64,000 bases of DNA from Moringa oleifera (lineage: Eukaryota > Streptophyta > Magnoliopsida > Brassicales > Moringaceae): assembly GCA_021397835.1 (NCBI GenBank), contig JAJFZO010000799.1:1860001-1924000 (forward strand), written 5' to 3'. A program made the translations under genes and the position numbers. Under the pieces are notes generated by a model, which was given only the letters and a program-made list of their open reading frames with translations, searched no databases and was not told the origin of the DNA. This document shows, in pieces, positions 47,801-59,691 of this stretch (the first letter of the stretch is position 1; each line of letters starts with the position of its first letter).

Positions 47801-50102
47801 TTAGTGTTAATGTGCGGTGGGCCTAATGAGAAGCATAGAGCTGATCAATTACTGAAATGCGTCATGTAAGCTTATTCATAACATTTTTCATTTGTTAGCT
47901 TTTTCTTGAATTATTTAGCTTTTTCTAAAATTTCAGAGGAATTGGATATAAGAAGTCTATTAGATGCTAAACTAGACATAATTTATTAGGGGTTGGTTGA
48001 ATTTTTAATAACTCAAGAAGAATATGAAAATGACGATTTTTCTGGGTCATTCTGCTTGTTTCTTCTTTCTTGTATCTCGTTGTAGTTTGTGTTTTGAGGA
48101 AGCCAATTATAGGTTTTTTACAATGTGATCTAGCAGAGTATTATTAGATCCAGCATAATTAAGAATTTAGACCAATTGAAAGGACCGAAGGAGCAGCTTA
48201 AAAGTTTAGAAATTATTTCCTAATCCATTTTTTAGCCCTTTTAGATCAACAGTTAAATAATTTAGTTTCTGTGATGGCTTAGGGTAAAGAAGAGACAAAA
48301 AAGGAGAGGAAAAGAAATATCTTTAGATTAATATATCCTATGGCTTAACAAGTACCTGTTCTATGATTCTTAGTCACTGTTATTGTGTCTTGTTTAGTTC
48401 CATCTTTGTGATCATTCATTTACTATACTGCTTCGAGTTACAAACTTAGATAAGCAATGTAATTTTAAGTGATAAAATTGTACAGTTGATTAATCTGCCT
48501 GAATGACTTTTTGACAAGTTAATGGAAGGAAAATTTTGTGAATTCGGGAATTTAATTGTGTTATGAGATGATAAAAGAACATTATAAAGAAATGTACATA
48601 GAATAAGGAAAACTAAGAACAGCACAAATGATTCAGAGACATGGAGCCCAAAAATGAGCATCCATGCATCACCAGATAGAAGACTTGATATTTCATCAGT
48701 CAAAGCCTCAAAATATTTAAACATCGTATAGATGCTTATGAAGGCTCTTAACATTTTGTTGATTTTGCTTGTTCCACTCATCACATGACTACCTTACACT
48801 TAGCTACGCAATCTGAGGTATATTATAATGGCTGAACCTACGGGCTTCTTTGAGGAACCCAGTGTGACAAATTATCTCCCTTGACTAGAAAAGAATAATT
48901 GATGAGGCTGTCAATAGTATTTGCCCTTGGTTGATTGGGGATTGACTTGAGCAAGAAGTATTGCCTGGAAAGGTCCAGCAGTGGAGGTCTAGGTTGAATA
49001 AAGCAATCACTCTCATCTCTGAACGTGAGTCCAATAAGGTGGTGGTAGGTACTGCATAGCCCTGCAGGAGGGGATTTTTAGTTCAAAATCTTGAGATTTC
49101 TGATTTCTCTATATGTAGAAAAATATCCTTTGCTTGGGCAGATTATATTTTCCTTCCTCACTCAAATAGGAAAAGGGAGTTACGATTCCTCGATCACCGT
49201 GGCTGGATGCAATGTTAATGTGTGTGCACCTGCACCTTATTGCCACTGGTTGATGTTGTGGATTTACCCCATTACTCGTATGTAACGTAAAAATTCAACT
49301 TGAAAGAAATAGGTCCATTACTCTTAGAATTCATAGAATACATTTCATTAGATTAATAAATGAAAAAAAAAACTGTACTTCTGCCACCAAAAAATTTTAG
49401 ACTAATGGTATCATGTACAACCAATTTAACCTTCATCTAGTGATATACAAAAGTGATGTTAACCTGTCTATTGTAGGTTGCATTACGCGACAAGAAACTT
49501 GTTATCTTGAAAATAGATACAAATGGGTTTTGGATTTGGTCTTTCACAGCTGAATCGGAATTATTTAACGAAACTAGACAAGAGCAAAAAGAAATAGAAG
49601 GGAAACGAATTATTTTTTTCTACTTCAATTATGCATGTCTTGACTCAGATTAGCTAAACATTTTTTGGTCTAATTGGCAGATATTATCTAACTAATTAAT
49701 CATAGCTGTACATGAGTAGGACCCATTGGTGCTAAATATATATTATATATGATACTTTGTTCCTGATAAAAAAATGAGTTGGCAAAAAATTTTGAGTAAC
49801 ATGACAAAATATTCCCATGTAGAGAATGACATACTAATATTAACGGCATTAATACTGATTATAATCTGAGGTTTTGTCTATCACTAAATTTCGGCATGCT
49901 GCTTAAGACCTTGAATTATCTTGAAAGTGATTCTATTGAGAGAAAATGCTCAGGCATTTGGGAAGAAGTTGTGATCCCTGGTTATTGTTCCTATAAAATA
50001 TAGGTAATTGTATAATTGCAGAATAGTTAAAACTCAAGCCCAAATGGGAAGAATCCAATGCAAGCAAAATATTGTCAAACTGGTCCCATTGTCTAATTTT
50101 TA

Positions 50103-50141
<39 letters not shown>

Positions 50142-50548
50142 CATTATCATAATTATTTTGTTGGCAAAAGTTAGGTTTTAGACAATTTTAGCATGTTCCT
50201 GTTTAGAGATTAACCTGATGAATCTACAGTAATATGGATGCCTACACAACTCAGTTTCTATTTCCTGCTTGATGATTTTGGTCTGAAGAGGATAGCTTTC
50301 ATTATATCTTTGGTGCTAATATTGTTTAAACATGGAACAGGGTTGTACCTGATAGTCCTTCAGAACGCATGAAGGCCCTTCCAACCACCAGAAAGCTGGC
50401 ATTGAAGAGCAAGATTGTTTTTGGGACTGGTGATCATTGGCATGCTCCAACTTTGACAGCAAATATGGCATTTGTCAGAGCAGTTTCACAAACTGGGATG
50501 TCATTGTTTACCATTGAGCATAGACCGCGTGCGCTGACTGGTGATTAG
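44831..50548 (+). CDS. DUF1308 protein (C7orf25/UPF0415 family), PIN-like C-terminus
   Basis: Exons: 44831-45000, 45069-45876, 47699-47865, 50341-50548, joining in frame to 450 aa. The N-terminal half (residues 1-250, with VDIVCTLNRKPAWIIVSDRN) matches the conserved N-terminal part of C7orf25-type proteins. The C-terminal part (about 275-447) is DUF1308, with NFDTTALIALVSG, the GIICESVLSEFKEL segment and FGTGDHWHAPTLTANMAF. DUF1308 has been placed among PIN-like nuclease folds; D285, E352 or E357, and D413 sit where such acids would be expected. Intron 2 (45877-47698) has a GC donor (CAG|GCAAGT); introns 1 and 3 are GT-AG. Intron 1 is only 68 bp. Retention of intron 2 would end the protein after about 21 extra residues, removing most of DUF1308. 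The cellular role is unknown. Confidence 0.9.
50105..50137. repeat. (TA)16 microsatellite
   Basis: A perfect TA array in intron 3 of the DUF1308 gene, about 200 bases before the last exon. Confidence 0.95.
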
Positions 50549-51424
50549 CCATAGTAACATGCCTTTGGAGAGTTGGTACAGGTAACAGAATTTTCATTGT
50601 TGGTTGGTCATTCTGGGTTTAGATGTACATCTATTGAAGCTAATTGCAAAATCATAGGCTTGTGTAATCATTCTAACAATAGCTGCATCTGTAAATCTGA
50701 AGAACAGCTTATTATAACCTTTATATCTGGTCTAATATCTTAAGTTTTATGTATTGACTTTCATTTTAGAATGCCGACAACAAGACAGTGTATGATTGGA
50801 AAAGCTTTCCTGAAACTGGTTTGCCTTTTCTTTTCCTTGATTGTGGATCACAGAAATCATTCTTGTTTGATGCATTTCAAGAAAGTTGTTTTTTCAGAAA
50901 GCTGCATCTGACACATTTGTGGTTTTGTTTGTTCGATACAAGTGCATGCACTTTCTGGAAGAGCTTGCCCAGAAATAATCATTTTTTGTTTATTTCTTTT
51001 TTCCAAAAGAAAAAAGTATAAATTTTAATCGCTAGATTTTATATTTATATGGCGCATTACAGTGCAGATACTTCTGAGAATTTCTAAATTTTCAAGAAGA
51101 GCAGCTACTTTTGTCACTTCTCTTGTTTCTTTTTTCTTTTTAACTGTTTCAGCCCAGAGGATCTTTCTCTCCATGGCCACATGTCATTGATAAGTTTCTC
51201 TGCTGATTGGTTCAATCAGAAAGTTGAATGAAGAGAACTTAAAGAAAAATTCTGTCTATTGAATACCATAACTGTTACTATGATCAGAAGGTGGGGGGAA
51301 CAAATCAATTTTTTTTTAATATAAAACATAATACAGAAGAACAAAAAAAAAAAGCAACAAATTGAAAATAAAAAAGAAAAGGCAAAATAAGGGCCTTGGA
51401 TACAAACACAAATATGAATGATGC
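50549..51424. other. Convergent intergenic space with both 3'UTRs
   Basis: The DUF1308 gene (+) and the LEA-2 gene (-) point at each other across 876 bases. A 'tacag|gtaaca' at 50576-50587 and a 'ttttag|aatgcc' near 50769 could be an intron in the 3'UTR. The open frame at 50788-51021 has no recognisable domain and is probably untranslated. Confidence 0.4.
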
Positions 51425-52216
51425 TTAAAGCTTTAGCCTGAATCTGCAGTTACTAGCTTTGATGCTAATGTTGTTGTTGGCAGATAGACTATCCACCACA
51501 AGCATGCATTCTCCCAAGATTCTTACCTTCCTCAACTTCAACCTACCAAGTTTAATAGCCACTGGAGCATCCACCTTGAGATCCAATGGAATACGTCCTG
51601 TTTGTTGCTGCTCCTGCAATGCCGACATCAAACTGCTCCCATACTGAGTCTGACCGGTCAGTACTACGTCAAGTTTCGTTACATTTTGGTGACCCTGGTA
51701 GAATTTGGGTAGTAAGCCTTCACAGAGCTTAGTGTTTGTGTACCAGACGCTGAGATGACCTCCCTTCTCGTAGTATATTCCGATTTTCTTGTTTGGATTG
51801 TTTGCTGTGATCTTCACATCAAATGCAGCATAGAGGGTCATGTCAAAGTTAAGCCTTAGGTCGCTTATCTTCAGGCTATCAACTGAGTATTGTGGAAGTT
51901 TTGGCTTGAAGACAAGGTAAAGAATGCCGATAGTGGCACCAATGACAACTATGAGAAGCAGAAGAAGGGTAATTGTCCAACAAAGGCACTTGCAACACAA
52001 GCTTCTCTTCTTTGGAGGCCTTGACTGGATCACCGGAATGACAGGATGTGTGGGAGGCTGATGCTGCATTGGACGACTACTCTTCTCTAAGGTTGCAGAG
52101 CCATGAGACACTGAAGGTGCTGTTTGTGATGAGGTTGTAGAGCCATGAGGCACCAAAGGTGCTGTTGGCTGTGCTTCAACGTCCATGACAGGATGAATTC
52201 TCTGTCGGTCTGCCAT
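51425..52216 (-). CDS. NDR1/HIN1-like protein (LEA-2 domain membrane protein)
   Basis: A single exon encodes 263 aa. Residues 1-70 are a hydrophilic Pro/Ser/Thr/His-rich cytosolic part containing a 14-residue duplication (around 18-28 and 32-42, both A-P-x-V-x-H-G-S-x-T). Lys/Arg and four Cys (RSLCCKCLC, 71-79) precede one membrane segment at about 80-103. The LEA-2 domain (about 120-240) has the family signature NPNKKIGIYY (140-149), then a GxxxxxxLDV stretch. Members sit in the plasma membrane with the LEA-2 domain outside; some take part in pathogen response, abscisic acid or abiotic stress. The lack of introns is usual for the family. A TATA-like box and a W-box (TTGACT) lie about 105-125 bases upstream. 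Which NHL subgroup it belongs to is not settled. Confidence 0.9.
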   Translation of the reverse strand: MADRQRIHPVMDVEAQPTAPLVPHGSTTSSQTAPSVSHGSATLEKSSRPMQHQPPTHPVIPVIQSRPPKKRSLCCKCLCWTITLLLLLIVVIGATIGILYLVFKPKLPQYSVDSLKISDLRLNFDMTLYAAFDVKITANNPNKKIGIYYEKGGHLSVWYTNTKLCEGLLPKFYQGHQNVTKLDVVLTGQTQYGSSLMSALQEQQQTGRIPLDLKVDAPVAIKLGRLKLRKVRILGECMLVVDSLSANNNISIKASNCRFRLKL

Positions 52217-52319
52217 TGCACTCTTTTATCAACAATTGCAGCCTCTCTCGTCTTTGTTCAGTTGAGTTTCCTCTCTCCAGTAATTTAGAAAGAAAGCCTT
52301 TTGGATTATGTACTACCCT

Positions 52320-52344
52320 CTTTTATATGTTTCTTTATTTGACT
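52320..52344 (-). promoter_or_regulatory. Candidate TATA box and W-box of the LEA-2 gene
   Basis: Read on the minus strand, 52327-52320 is TATAAAAG, about 105 bases before the ATG. On the plus strand, TTGACT, the core of a WRKY-binding W-box, lies at 52339-52344 just upstream of it. The distances suit a real promoter; WRKY control is an inference from the motif alone. Confidence 0.5.
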
Positions 52345-53516
52345 TTTCTCAAAATGCTCTGTTTAGTGGGTCAGGCTGATTTGTCCTTCACGAAGTCTTA
52401 AGGTTGAGAATGTCTCACCTTCCTCACCAAACAACTACATAGAGAACTTAATGACGGTGGTGGTTCAGCGACAAAGCACTCATTCAATGCCTTGTCGTGT
52501 ATCATATCAGAGGTCAAAGACATAACACAAAGCATGCCTCCTTTTTAATGGCAAGGTGTTGGTTGCTGTCTGTAATAAGTAGGTGATCCATGAAATGATG
52601 ACAGAAGAATCTCAGTTAAACCAAAATATCATAAGCAAGCATGTCCTTTCTTGAGGGGTGGCATTGTATTTGTTATTAGAGTGGAGAGAAGATAGTGTTC
52701 TTTGCCGTTAAGCAATCAATAAATGACTCATTTAGTTGTTACCCTAAATCAAAAAGACTTGCTATTTACAAGTTCTACAACTGTTTTTGACTTTGATGAC
52801 ACATGTTTGAAGTCAGAGGATCATTTATTTTGTTCAATAGATTCAGCACGGAGAGTTAAGGGTATGCGAAAATCTCTTTACTTAATCAACTATGAAAGAA
52901 ACAAGTTACTCTTACAAGGGAGCCTACAGAATTAGGAATAAGTGGGAATAGTGGTACATCTCCCCTAGTGCCCTGAGTTAAAATTATTTCGAGAGCATAC
53001 AATGCAATACCGTTATGGCTAAAAAAGGGGAGCCTCAAAAGAAAGTGTTTTCAAAAGAAAACAACTTAATTCTCTCTCTTGGTGGTCTGGATTATTGGGG
53101 ACCCAAGTTCAAATGCGAGGAGCCTTGTTCTTTGTTGCAGGACTTTCTTTTAGACCTTTGACCGTCGTTGTGACCTACTGTGAGCAAATATTACATACCC
53201 AAGATACCATAGAATTCATGCTTTCTGTCCAGAACAGTTGCGTTTATCTAAATTTCAAGTCTTGCCCACCAAAAGGGGAGATGATAATAGATAATGACAG
53301 TCAAGAAGTAATTGCTCTTATTAACCAGAATACCAACCTAAGTGTGAAGCATATTCTTTGTTAATACACAAATCAGAGAACATCTAACATAGGCTCAAAG
53401 CACACAAACCATCAGATACACTACCAAATGACAACTCCCTTTATCATTGTCACAGAAAGAACAAGTACTCTCATTCTCAACTTCATTGCTCTTCATTAAC
53501 TCCATACCCCAGAAGA
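52345..53516. other. Intergenic sequence between the LEA-2 and ADH-like genes
   Basis: No gene was supported. Open frames at 52723-52935 and 53095-53364 on the + strand have no recognisable domain. The part next to 53517 is probably the 3'UTR of the ADH-like gene. Confidence 0.4.
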
Positions 53517-56500
53517 CTACTTTGTCATGTGGATGACACATCGCAAACACTTTCCCTCTACCATAAGCTTGAAAGCTTTGTTGATATCACTAAATGGCAG
53601 ATTATGGGAGACTAACTCATCAATTTTGATTTCCTGTGAAGAAATTATTTAAGTTAATAAACATATAGTTCCTTTGATAATAACACATGAACATATGCAA
53701 AGTCGTCAATCAAACATCAAGCTTGTGGACTGGTTAATTCCAGTAAAGATTCGAATAAGAAAAAGAAATCAATCATTTCATGGTATATGCATATGATCAA
53801 GATCTTAAAACACATTTTTGCTGCTTTTATCCTAGGTTAAGATCTCAGTTTGTGCTTTAATTGTCACAGACATGGGGCACAACTCAAGTTCTGTGTGGAT
53901 AGCATATGATTTCCAGTTTGCTGCTCTATAACAGTACTATTCATCATTGATTCAGAAGACAACAGCAAATAACAGAATCTGTATGAAAAGGCAAAAAGAG
54001 GATCATTTAAAATGAACATCATCACCACCTATAGAGAAAGTCCAAGTATTATAAGTGAATTTTCTGCTATAAATAAATTCTCTGACTAAACTCAGTCCAT
54101 GGCTTGATCCCTCAATATTAAAAGAGAACTCTATAGTCACAGGTTTTCCGCAACCAAATATCCTGGGGTGCATGTTATTGGTACCTTTATTATGAACATA
54201 AGATATCCAGTTCAAGACTTGAAAATTAACCGAATATACCTCTGCTCCATTTATGTGTATGCCTTCTGCACCATTGTGCTCTTACATAGCCATAGCCATG
54301 CACCATCAGTTAGATGCATGCATATGTATGAACAATTACATAGCCATAGCCATGCACCATCAATTAGATGCATCCCATGTGCAAGCAATTTTTGTAACCA
54401 AAATTTCTCTCTCCAACCCATCTTCCATTTTGTTAAAATACAACAAGATGTCAGCTTTATGTAATATTACCCCCATCTTGATTTTTATGTTTTACTTTTT
54501 TTCTTTCAAAATAGATTGGTTTAGCCTAAGATATGCCCCAAGTCATACGTTGCATACCACTTGATAGTAAGTATACGCTGCATACTAAAAATCTGAAACT
54601 AGTTGCTCTAAGATATTTTTTTAGCAAATTGCATGACTCCATAACAGCTCTGGCAACTTTTACTCTGTAGCTTGGTATTTTTCCAGGTAGTATAATAATC
54701 TGATCACACTAGCCTACTAGACCAACAGGTTTCTGATGACAAGGACACATCTAATGCAAGTGTTTTGACACTTCTAGAAGGTAATAGGATATGCATCTGT
54801 TATTACAGTCAAACAAAGTAAAAATATAATAATTAACACCAGGCAGTTCTATGGTCATTGTTACCTTGTTTATATACTTGTCTACAAGTGAAGGAAGGTC
54901 AGTTTTAGGTTTCCATCCTCCAAACAGAGATCCTCTCAAAGTTTTTCCACTAAGAAATAGTCCATAATGAGCTGCAACCTCAGGCTTCACTTTTGGCACA
55001 CCCAAAGTGACAGTCATCCCCCATCCCTAGTAAATAAGAACAAACATTGAGGTTGAAAAATAAAGCATCCTAAAACAGAACTGACTTAATCAGTGATATA
55101 AAGAAATTACATCACAACATGACTGCAAAGCAGTAGTTATCATTCCAGTATCGCCTATACATTCGACTGAGTAATCTGCTCCTCCATCAGTAATACGTTT
55201 AATAACCTGGAAGCTCAAGACCAAATACAGATCAATCACATGTCAAATTTGAATTATGTTCACTTAAAAGTTTTTGTGCACATGAGTTTCTGTCTTCACG
55301 TCTGTGTATGTACGTGTGTGCATTTACACGTGTGTCCAGACATATATAAATGGCAAAGCTGCAACATCAGAGTAGTGAGTGTAATGCATGGAAGAAAACA
55401 AGGCTGACATCAACAATTTCTTCTTTTCATTTTTAATTGCATTTAAGATGAGAATTGTGGCCAACTCTGACCAGATTTCTCTCTTTAATTTCTCATTTCA
55501 GGCAGTCAAGGCAGCTTATTGAATCTGATTATATTATTTTTAAAGATTTACTCAGTAAAAAGTGGTAAGAAATACTGTTTCTGACTACTGCTGCATGGTT
55601 AACTGAATACCTGTTGTATGGGTTCATCGTAGTCATTTGGGTTAATAAATTCTGTTACACCAAAAGTCTTGGCTGCAACAAAAAGAAATATCAGAACTGA
55701 TCTACAGATGTTCAACTACACATGGAAACCATAATGCAGAATATTGAACCGCAATACTCTGTTATACCTATTTCGCACTTTCCTGGGTTAGCGTCAACGC
55801 CAATTATTTGGGATGCCCCCCTCAGTTTTGCACCTTGGGCAACCTAGTCATACAATATATTATCGTTTATCATAATCAAAATAAGTTCACCAACTACTGA
55901 CGATTCACGTAAAAATATACGACAGCAAGTGGGCACTTAAGCTGTCATACTTACTGAAAGGCCAACAGTTCCAAGGCCAAAAATAGCTACACTTGATCCT
56001 TTAGATATATTAGCAACTTTCCAAGCTGCTCCAAGACCTGAAAACATATCATGAGTTATCAGTAAAACTTGCCCGAAAAAGAATTATGAGCACATTCCCA
56101 AATGTGTATATTTCGTGTCATGTTCCTTTATGAGGGTGCAATTACACTGGAGGCAGGTTGGTATTCTCAAGAATTGGGAATTGATAGTAGAGGCTTCAGA
56201 AGAAGAGCAGGTTGCAATATCATTCTAGAATATTTTAATCACCTGACGCAGCTCCACAACTGAGTAGGCATATTTTCTCCAAAGGTGCAGTCGAGCTGAC
56301 TTTGACTGCACATCCAGAGTGCACCACTGTATATTCACTGAAACTGGAAACCGCACAATAATGATAAACAGGCTTCCCTTTAATTGAGAAGCGTGTGCTC
56401 TGATCACTATGCATTAGACCTCTTCTTTCCAACCCCAGAACCTGGCATATATTGCTTTTGCCTGATTTACAATGCCTACATGTCTTGCATTCTCCAGTGA

Positions 56501-58488
56501 ATAGTGTAAGCACATGATCCCCCTCTTCAAATTCAGTCACTCCCTCTCCTAGGCTCTCTACAATCCTGCAAAATTGCCCCAAATGATTGTTTTATTTTTT
56601 AGTTGTAAAAGAAGCATTTGATAAACTACAGTTATTTTACTACGACAGCAGTGATGCTCTCAATTTTGCTTGTTCAAATACATAGACATAGTATATAGCA
56701 CATAATTATCTATACTCTTGATAAAGGGTTGACAAGTTATCTTCAACCCTCATCCGGAGTAACCTCAGACACATCAGTCAAAATTTTGAAACCCTACAGT
56801 ACTTAGTAATACAGGATGATAGTCAAGTTATAACTTAATTATGGAGTAATATTAGGGCACCTTTTTTCAATTTATAGAAGTCTTCTAAAAATGATCCACA
56901 TTCTGTTGAGATTACTAATTAATCTATGACAAAAGGGGCAGAACTAACCCTGATGCTTCATGGCCAAATATTCGAGGAAATATAGCCTGCAAAAAGAGCA
57001 TTCCACGTTACAAGTTACTGCTTGGACACCATAGAAGTAGGAGCAAAAACAAAAACGAGAAAAAAACTTGGTTATTGGGTTGGTGTGGGGGGGGAGGGGG
57101 GGGGGGGGGAAGGGGGGCACAAAAAGAAGTAGAAGACTCCTCACTTTGTGTAATGAAAACATTGTCCAAGAGAAAAGTCTAAATTCCCTTAAACTAATAT
57201 GAAAAGTAGTAGGGAACTGCAATTATCTTCTTAGCTTCCCAGTAGGGGACCAGCTCGACATCCTATGATCATGATTCTTATATGAGCTGCAGAATAGGCA
57301 ATTCATTTAACTAGCATTCAGTTCTCAACTTAGCAAATTTAGATGTGTCTCGTTACCTAGTAGTATCAAACATGCAAGTGTTCTTATTCCTTATTTGCAT
57401 TTGATGTTCCTGAGCTAATTCCTAGATTGTCTTAAAATTAACAGCAGCCTAAAGAAGCATCACAGTAAAAATTGATAATAATGTATTGTCTGGACATCAT
57501 TTCTATTACATTTTGCATTGCATATTTTAGACCTTCATCATGTCTAAAATATCCAACTATGTCAATGTAAAACTAAAGTTTTGCACAATTCATTCTAATT
57601 CATTTGGCATGGAATGAGAAATTTGGTCTAATATTCATGGTCAACTAATCATGAACTGTGTCAAGGACCAAGATGCACATTCTTAAATTAGATTATCTCA
57701 TTAACACATGTTGGGTAGATATGTAGTGACGTTTTTCCTTTTCAATGTCTATTGAACTAATAACTTCAAAATCAGTAAACAAATGTCTCCAGTAATATCA
57801 CATTCAGCTGTGCTGCCCAAGAGTCGAGTTCTTATGAACTCCAAGAGTACACAACATAGTAATCATCTGGAACATTTGTGGAAATATGAATTTGGATAAA
57901 ATGATTATCATGGACTAACTCATGATGAAAGCAATATTGCTTATACACAAATCAACAACTATATCACCAAATTCTCGAGCAAGTGTACCCCGTATCTCAA
58001 GTCATAGTGTAATATTAGACATTCTGATACACAGAATCGGATATCAGGTAATCTTCTAATGAGAGGCTGTATGGTGTTACAAAATCACCCTAAAGCCACA
58101 TAAAAGAAGTCAAAGCAAGGACAAAATTGAAAGAAAAAGGTTGAAAAAGCAAAACAAGAAAAAAGAAAAGCAGAGCTAGTGGTAATAGAACCTGAGATTC
58201 CCAAGCGGAAATGTCGCTGCGACAGAGAGAGGTGCAGACAACTTTGACCCTGATCTCGTGGGGATGCGGTGGACTCACTTCCACTTCCTCCATCACCAAT
58301 TCCTTTCCAGCTGCCCATGCCACCGCAGCTGTACTTGTTCCATTTTCTCATAGGTCAGTGCTCATAACAGCTACCACCAGACAATATGACTATGCGTATG
58401 CAGGAATGAGAAAATGATAAAGAAAACTCGTTCTACAAGAATTACCTTTGCAGATTATGACACCGGGTTGTTTAACAGGAGAAGACAT
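53517..58488 (-). CDS. Zinc-type alcohol dehydrogenase-like protein (ADH-like 7 type)
   Basis: Exons on the minus strand: 58488-58446, 58328-58192, 56986-56949, 56565-56243, 56037-55955, 55843-55768, 55672-55611, 55206-55111, 55026-54865, 53633-53517; 378 aa, all introns GT-AG. It is a medium-chain dehydrogenase. Catalytic zinc ligands are C50 (CTSLCRSD), H69 (FGHEASG) and C176 (LLSCGAASG). Structural zinc ligands are C99, C102, C105 and C113 in GECKTCRHCKSGKSNIC. The Rossmann motif GLGTVG is at 201-206, and D225 (VDANP) indicates NAD rather than NADP. These features suggest oxidation or reduction of an alcohol/aldehyde in the cytosol. The sequence resembles the Arabidopsis 'alcohol dehydrogenase-like' group rather than classic ADH1 or the glutathione-dependent class III enzyme. 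The substrate is unknown. Length and motifs are complete. Confidence 0.93.
54283..54373. repeat. Two copies of a 37-base word, 54 bases apart, in intron 9 of the ADH-like gene
   Basis: The stretch starting 'tacatagccatagccatgca' occurs at 54283 and 54337 and extends to 'tagatgcat' with one difference. It also contains the short internal repeat 'catagc'. The two overlapping + strand open frames here arise from this repeat. Confidence 0.9.
57077..57117 (+). repeat. Poly-G tract with G-quadruplex potential in intron 2 of the ADH-like gene
   Basis: Runs of 3, 8, 14 and 6 G lie at 57077-57079, 57087-57094, 57096-57109 and 57112-57117. The G-rich strand is the non-transcript (+) strand, so the ADH-like pre-mRNA is C-rich here. 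Exact run lengths may be affected by sequencing error in homopolymers. Confidence 0.8.
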
Positions 58489-59040
58489 CAGCTGCTAGCT
58501 TTAGTGTTTTCTCTAATTACTCTCCAACTATATGTGAAACCATAGCAGCAAAGTAATGGTAATAAATGCTCAACAGAATGAGGGGAGAAAGACTGAAACA
58601 GGGACAAGGTGAAGTGGGCAGAACAAAAAGCACAGCCTCACCTTATTACCCAGTGACCAACAGTAGTAGTAGCGGACAACTGCCCTGAAACTCAATAGCC
58701 GTAGTTGATGGTGGTAAGCTTTCATTGACCCTGTGACCTTAAGGAGGGAATAGTAGGCCACCAATTCGTAAACCACCAAGGCTGCAAGGCTGGGTGAAGA
58801 GCGGTTGGTGGTGAGGAGGATTGATGGGCTGGAGAGTCCACAACCCAACTGTCCCTTCCCACAGCAGCCTACAGGCTACAGCTATTCGTTTGTAATTCTT
58901 GGGTAAAATATAAAGTGGCATGCTTGATTTTGACTTCTAAGATTATTTGATCGTGTGATCCGTTGTAGTAAGGATTTGATCTTGAAAAACCCAGAAGCAG
59001 CCACACACTTTGTTGGATCATCTCAAAATCAATGAGCTGA

Positions 59041-59092
<52 letters not shown>

Positions 59093-59691
59093 TTCTTCTC
59101 TTTTCCCTCTTGGATTGCCATTGGATCTGGATGATTACATTACTGGAGTTTTTGGGTGTAGATGTTTTATGAGAATAAAATGGAACAGTCTGCTGTGATG
59201 ATGGATTATAATTTGAGAATATCTACAGAACAAACCAAGATTATAGAACTTATTGCTATATTTATCAGAATGAATAATGGTTTAACAAAAAACAAAACAA
59301 AATAGCTTGGTTTGGAAATGTTGATACTGATGAGACTGTCACAACCTTCACCAATGTTCTACTGCAAAATCAACATTCTTCATAAAAGTTATCAACATAT
59401 CCGATGATAGAATCACCGAAAAATAACAAGAGATTTGCCAACAAACTTCATGCAGTAAAATCAGGGTCAGAAAAGTATAATTTTTTTTAGAAAACTAATC
59501 ATCATTCTTTGAGAGAACTGGTTTCACACTCTTTCATGGATACTCTCACACTCACCGCAAAAAATTCTCTCATCTCAATCAAACGGTGATGAAGCAGTCA
59601 CCAGATTCAAATAATAACTATACTCATGTTTTAACGAACAAAGCTAATGAAAAGCTATGCAAATAACATGATTTTGCTACAAACAAGAGAC
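58489..59691. other. Space between the ADH-like and methyltransferase genes
   Basis: It must contain the ADH-like promoter and 5'UTR (near 58489 upward) and the 3'UTR of the methyltransferase gene (near 59691 downward). Minus-strand open frames at 58570-58848 and 58739-58921 overlap each other and show no domain. Nothing else was recognised apart from the AT array. Confidence 0.4.
59043..59086. repeat. (AT)22 microsatellite
   Basis: A perfect AT array about 555 bases upstream of the ADH-like start codon. Confidence 0.95.

Noticed and set aside
48446..48784. 112-codon minus-strand frame in intron 3 of the DUF1308 gene
   Set aside because: Hydrophobic and AT-driven composition, no recognisable domain, no splice partners found.
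53095..53364. 89-codon + strand frame between the LEA-2 and ADH-like genes
   Set aside because: No domain or supporting context; could be a repeat fragment but not shown to be a gene.
58085..58351. Minus-strand frames running from ADH exon 2 into intron 2
   Set aside because: Only 58328-58192 fits the ADH family; the rest is intron or another frame.
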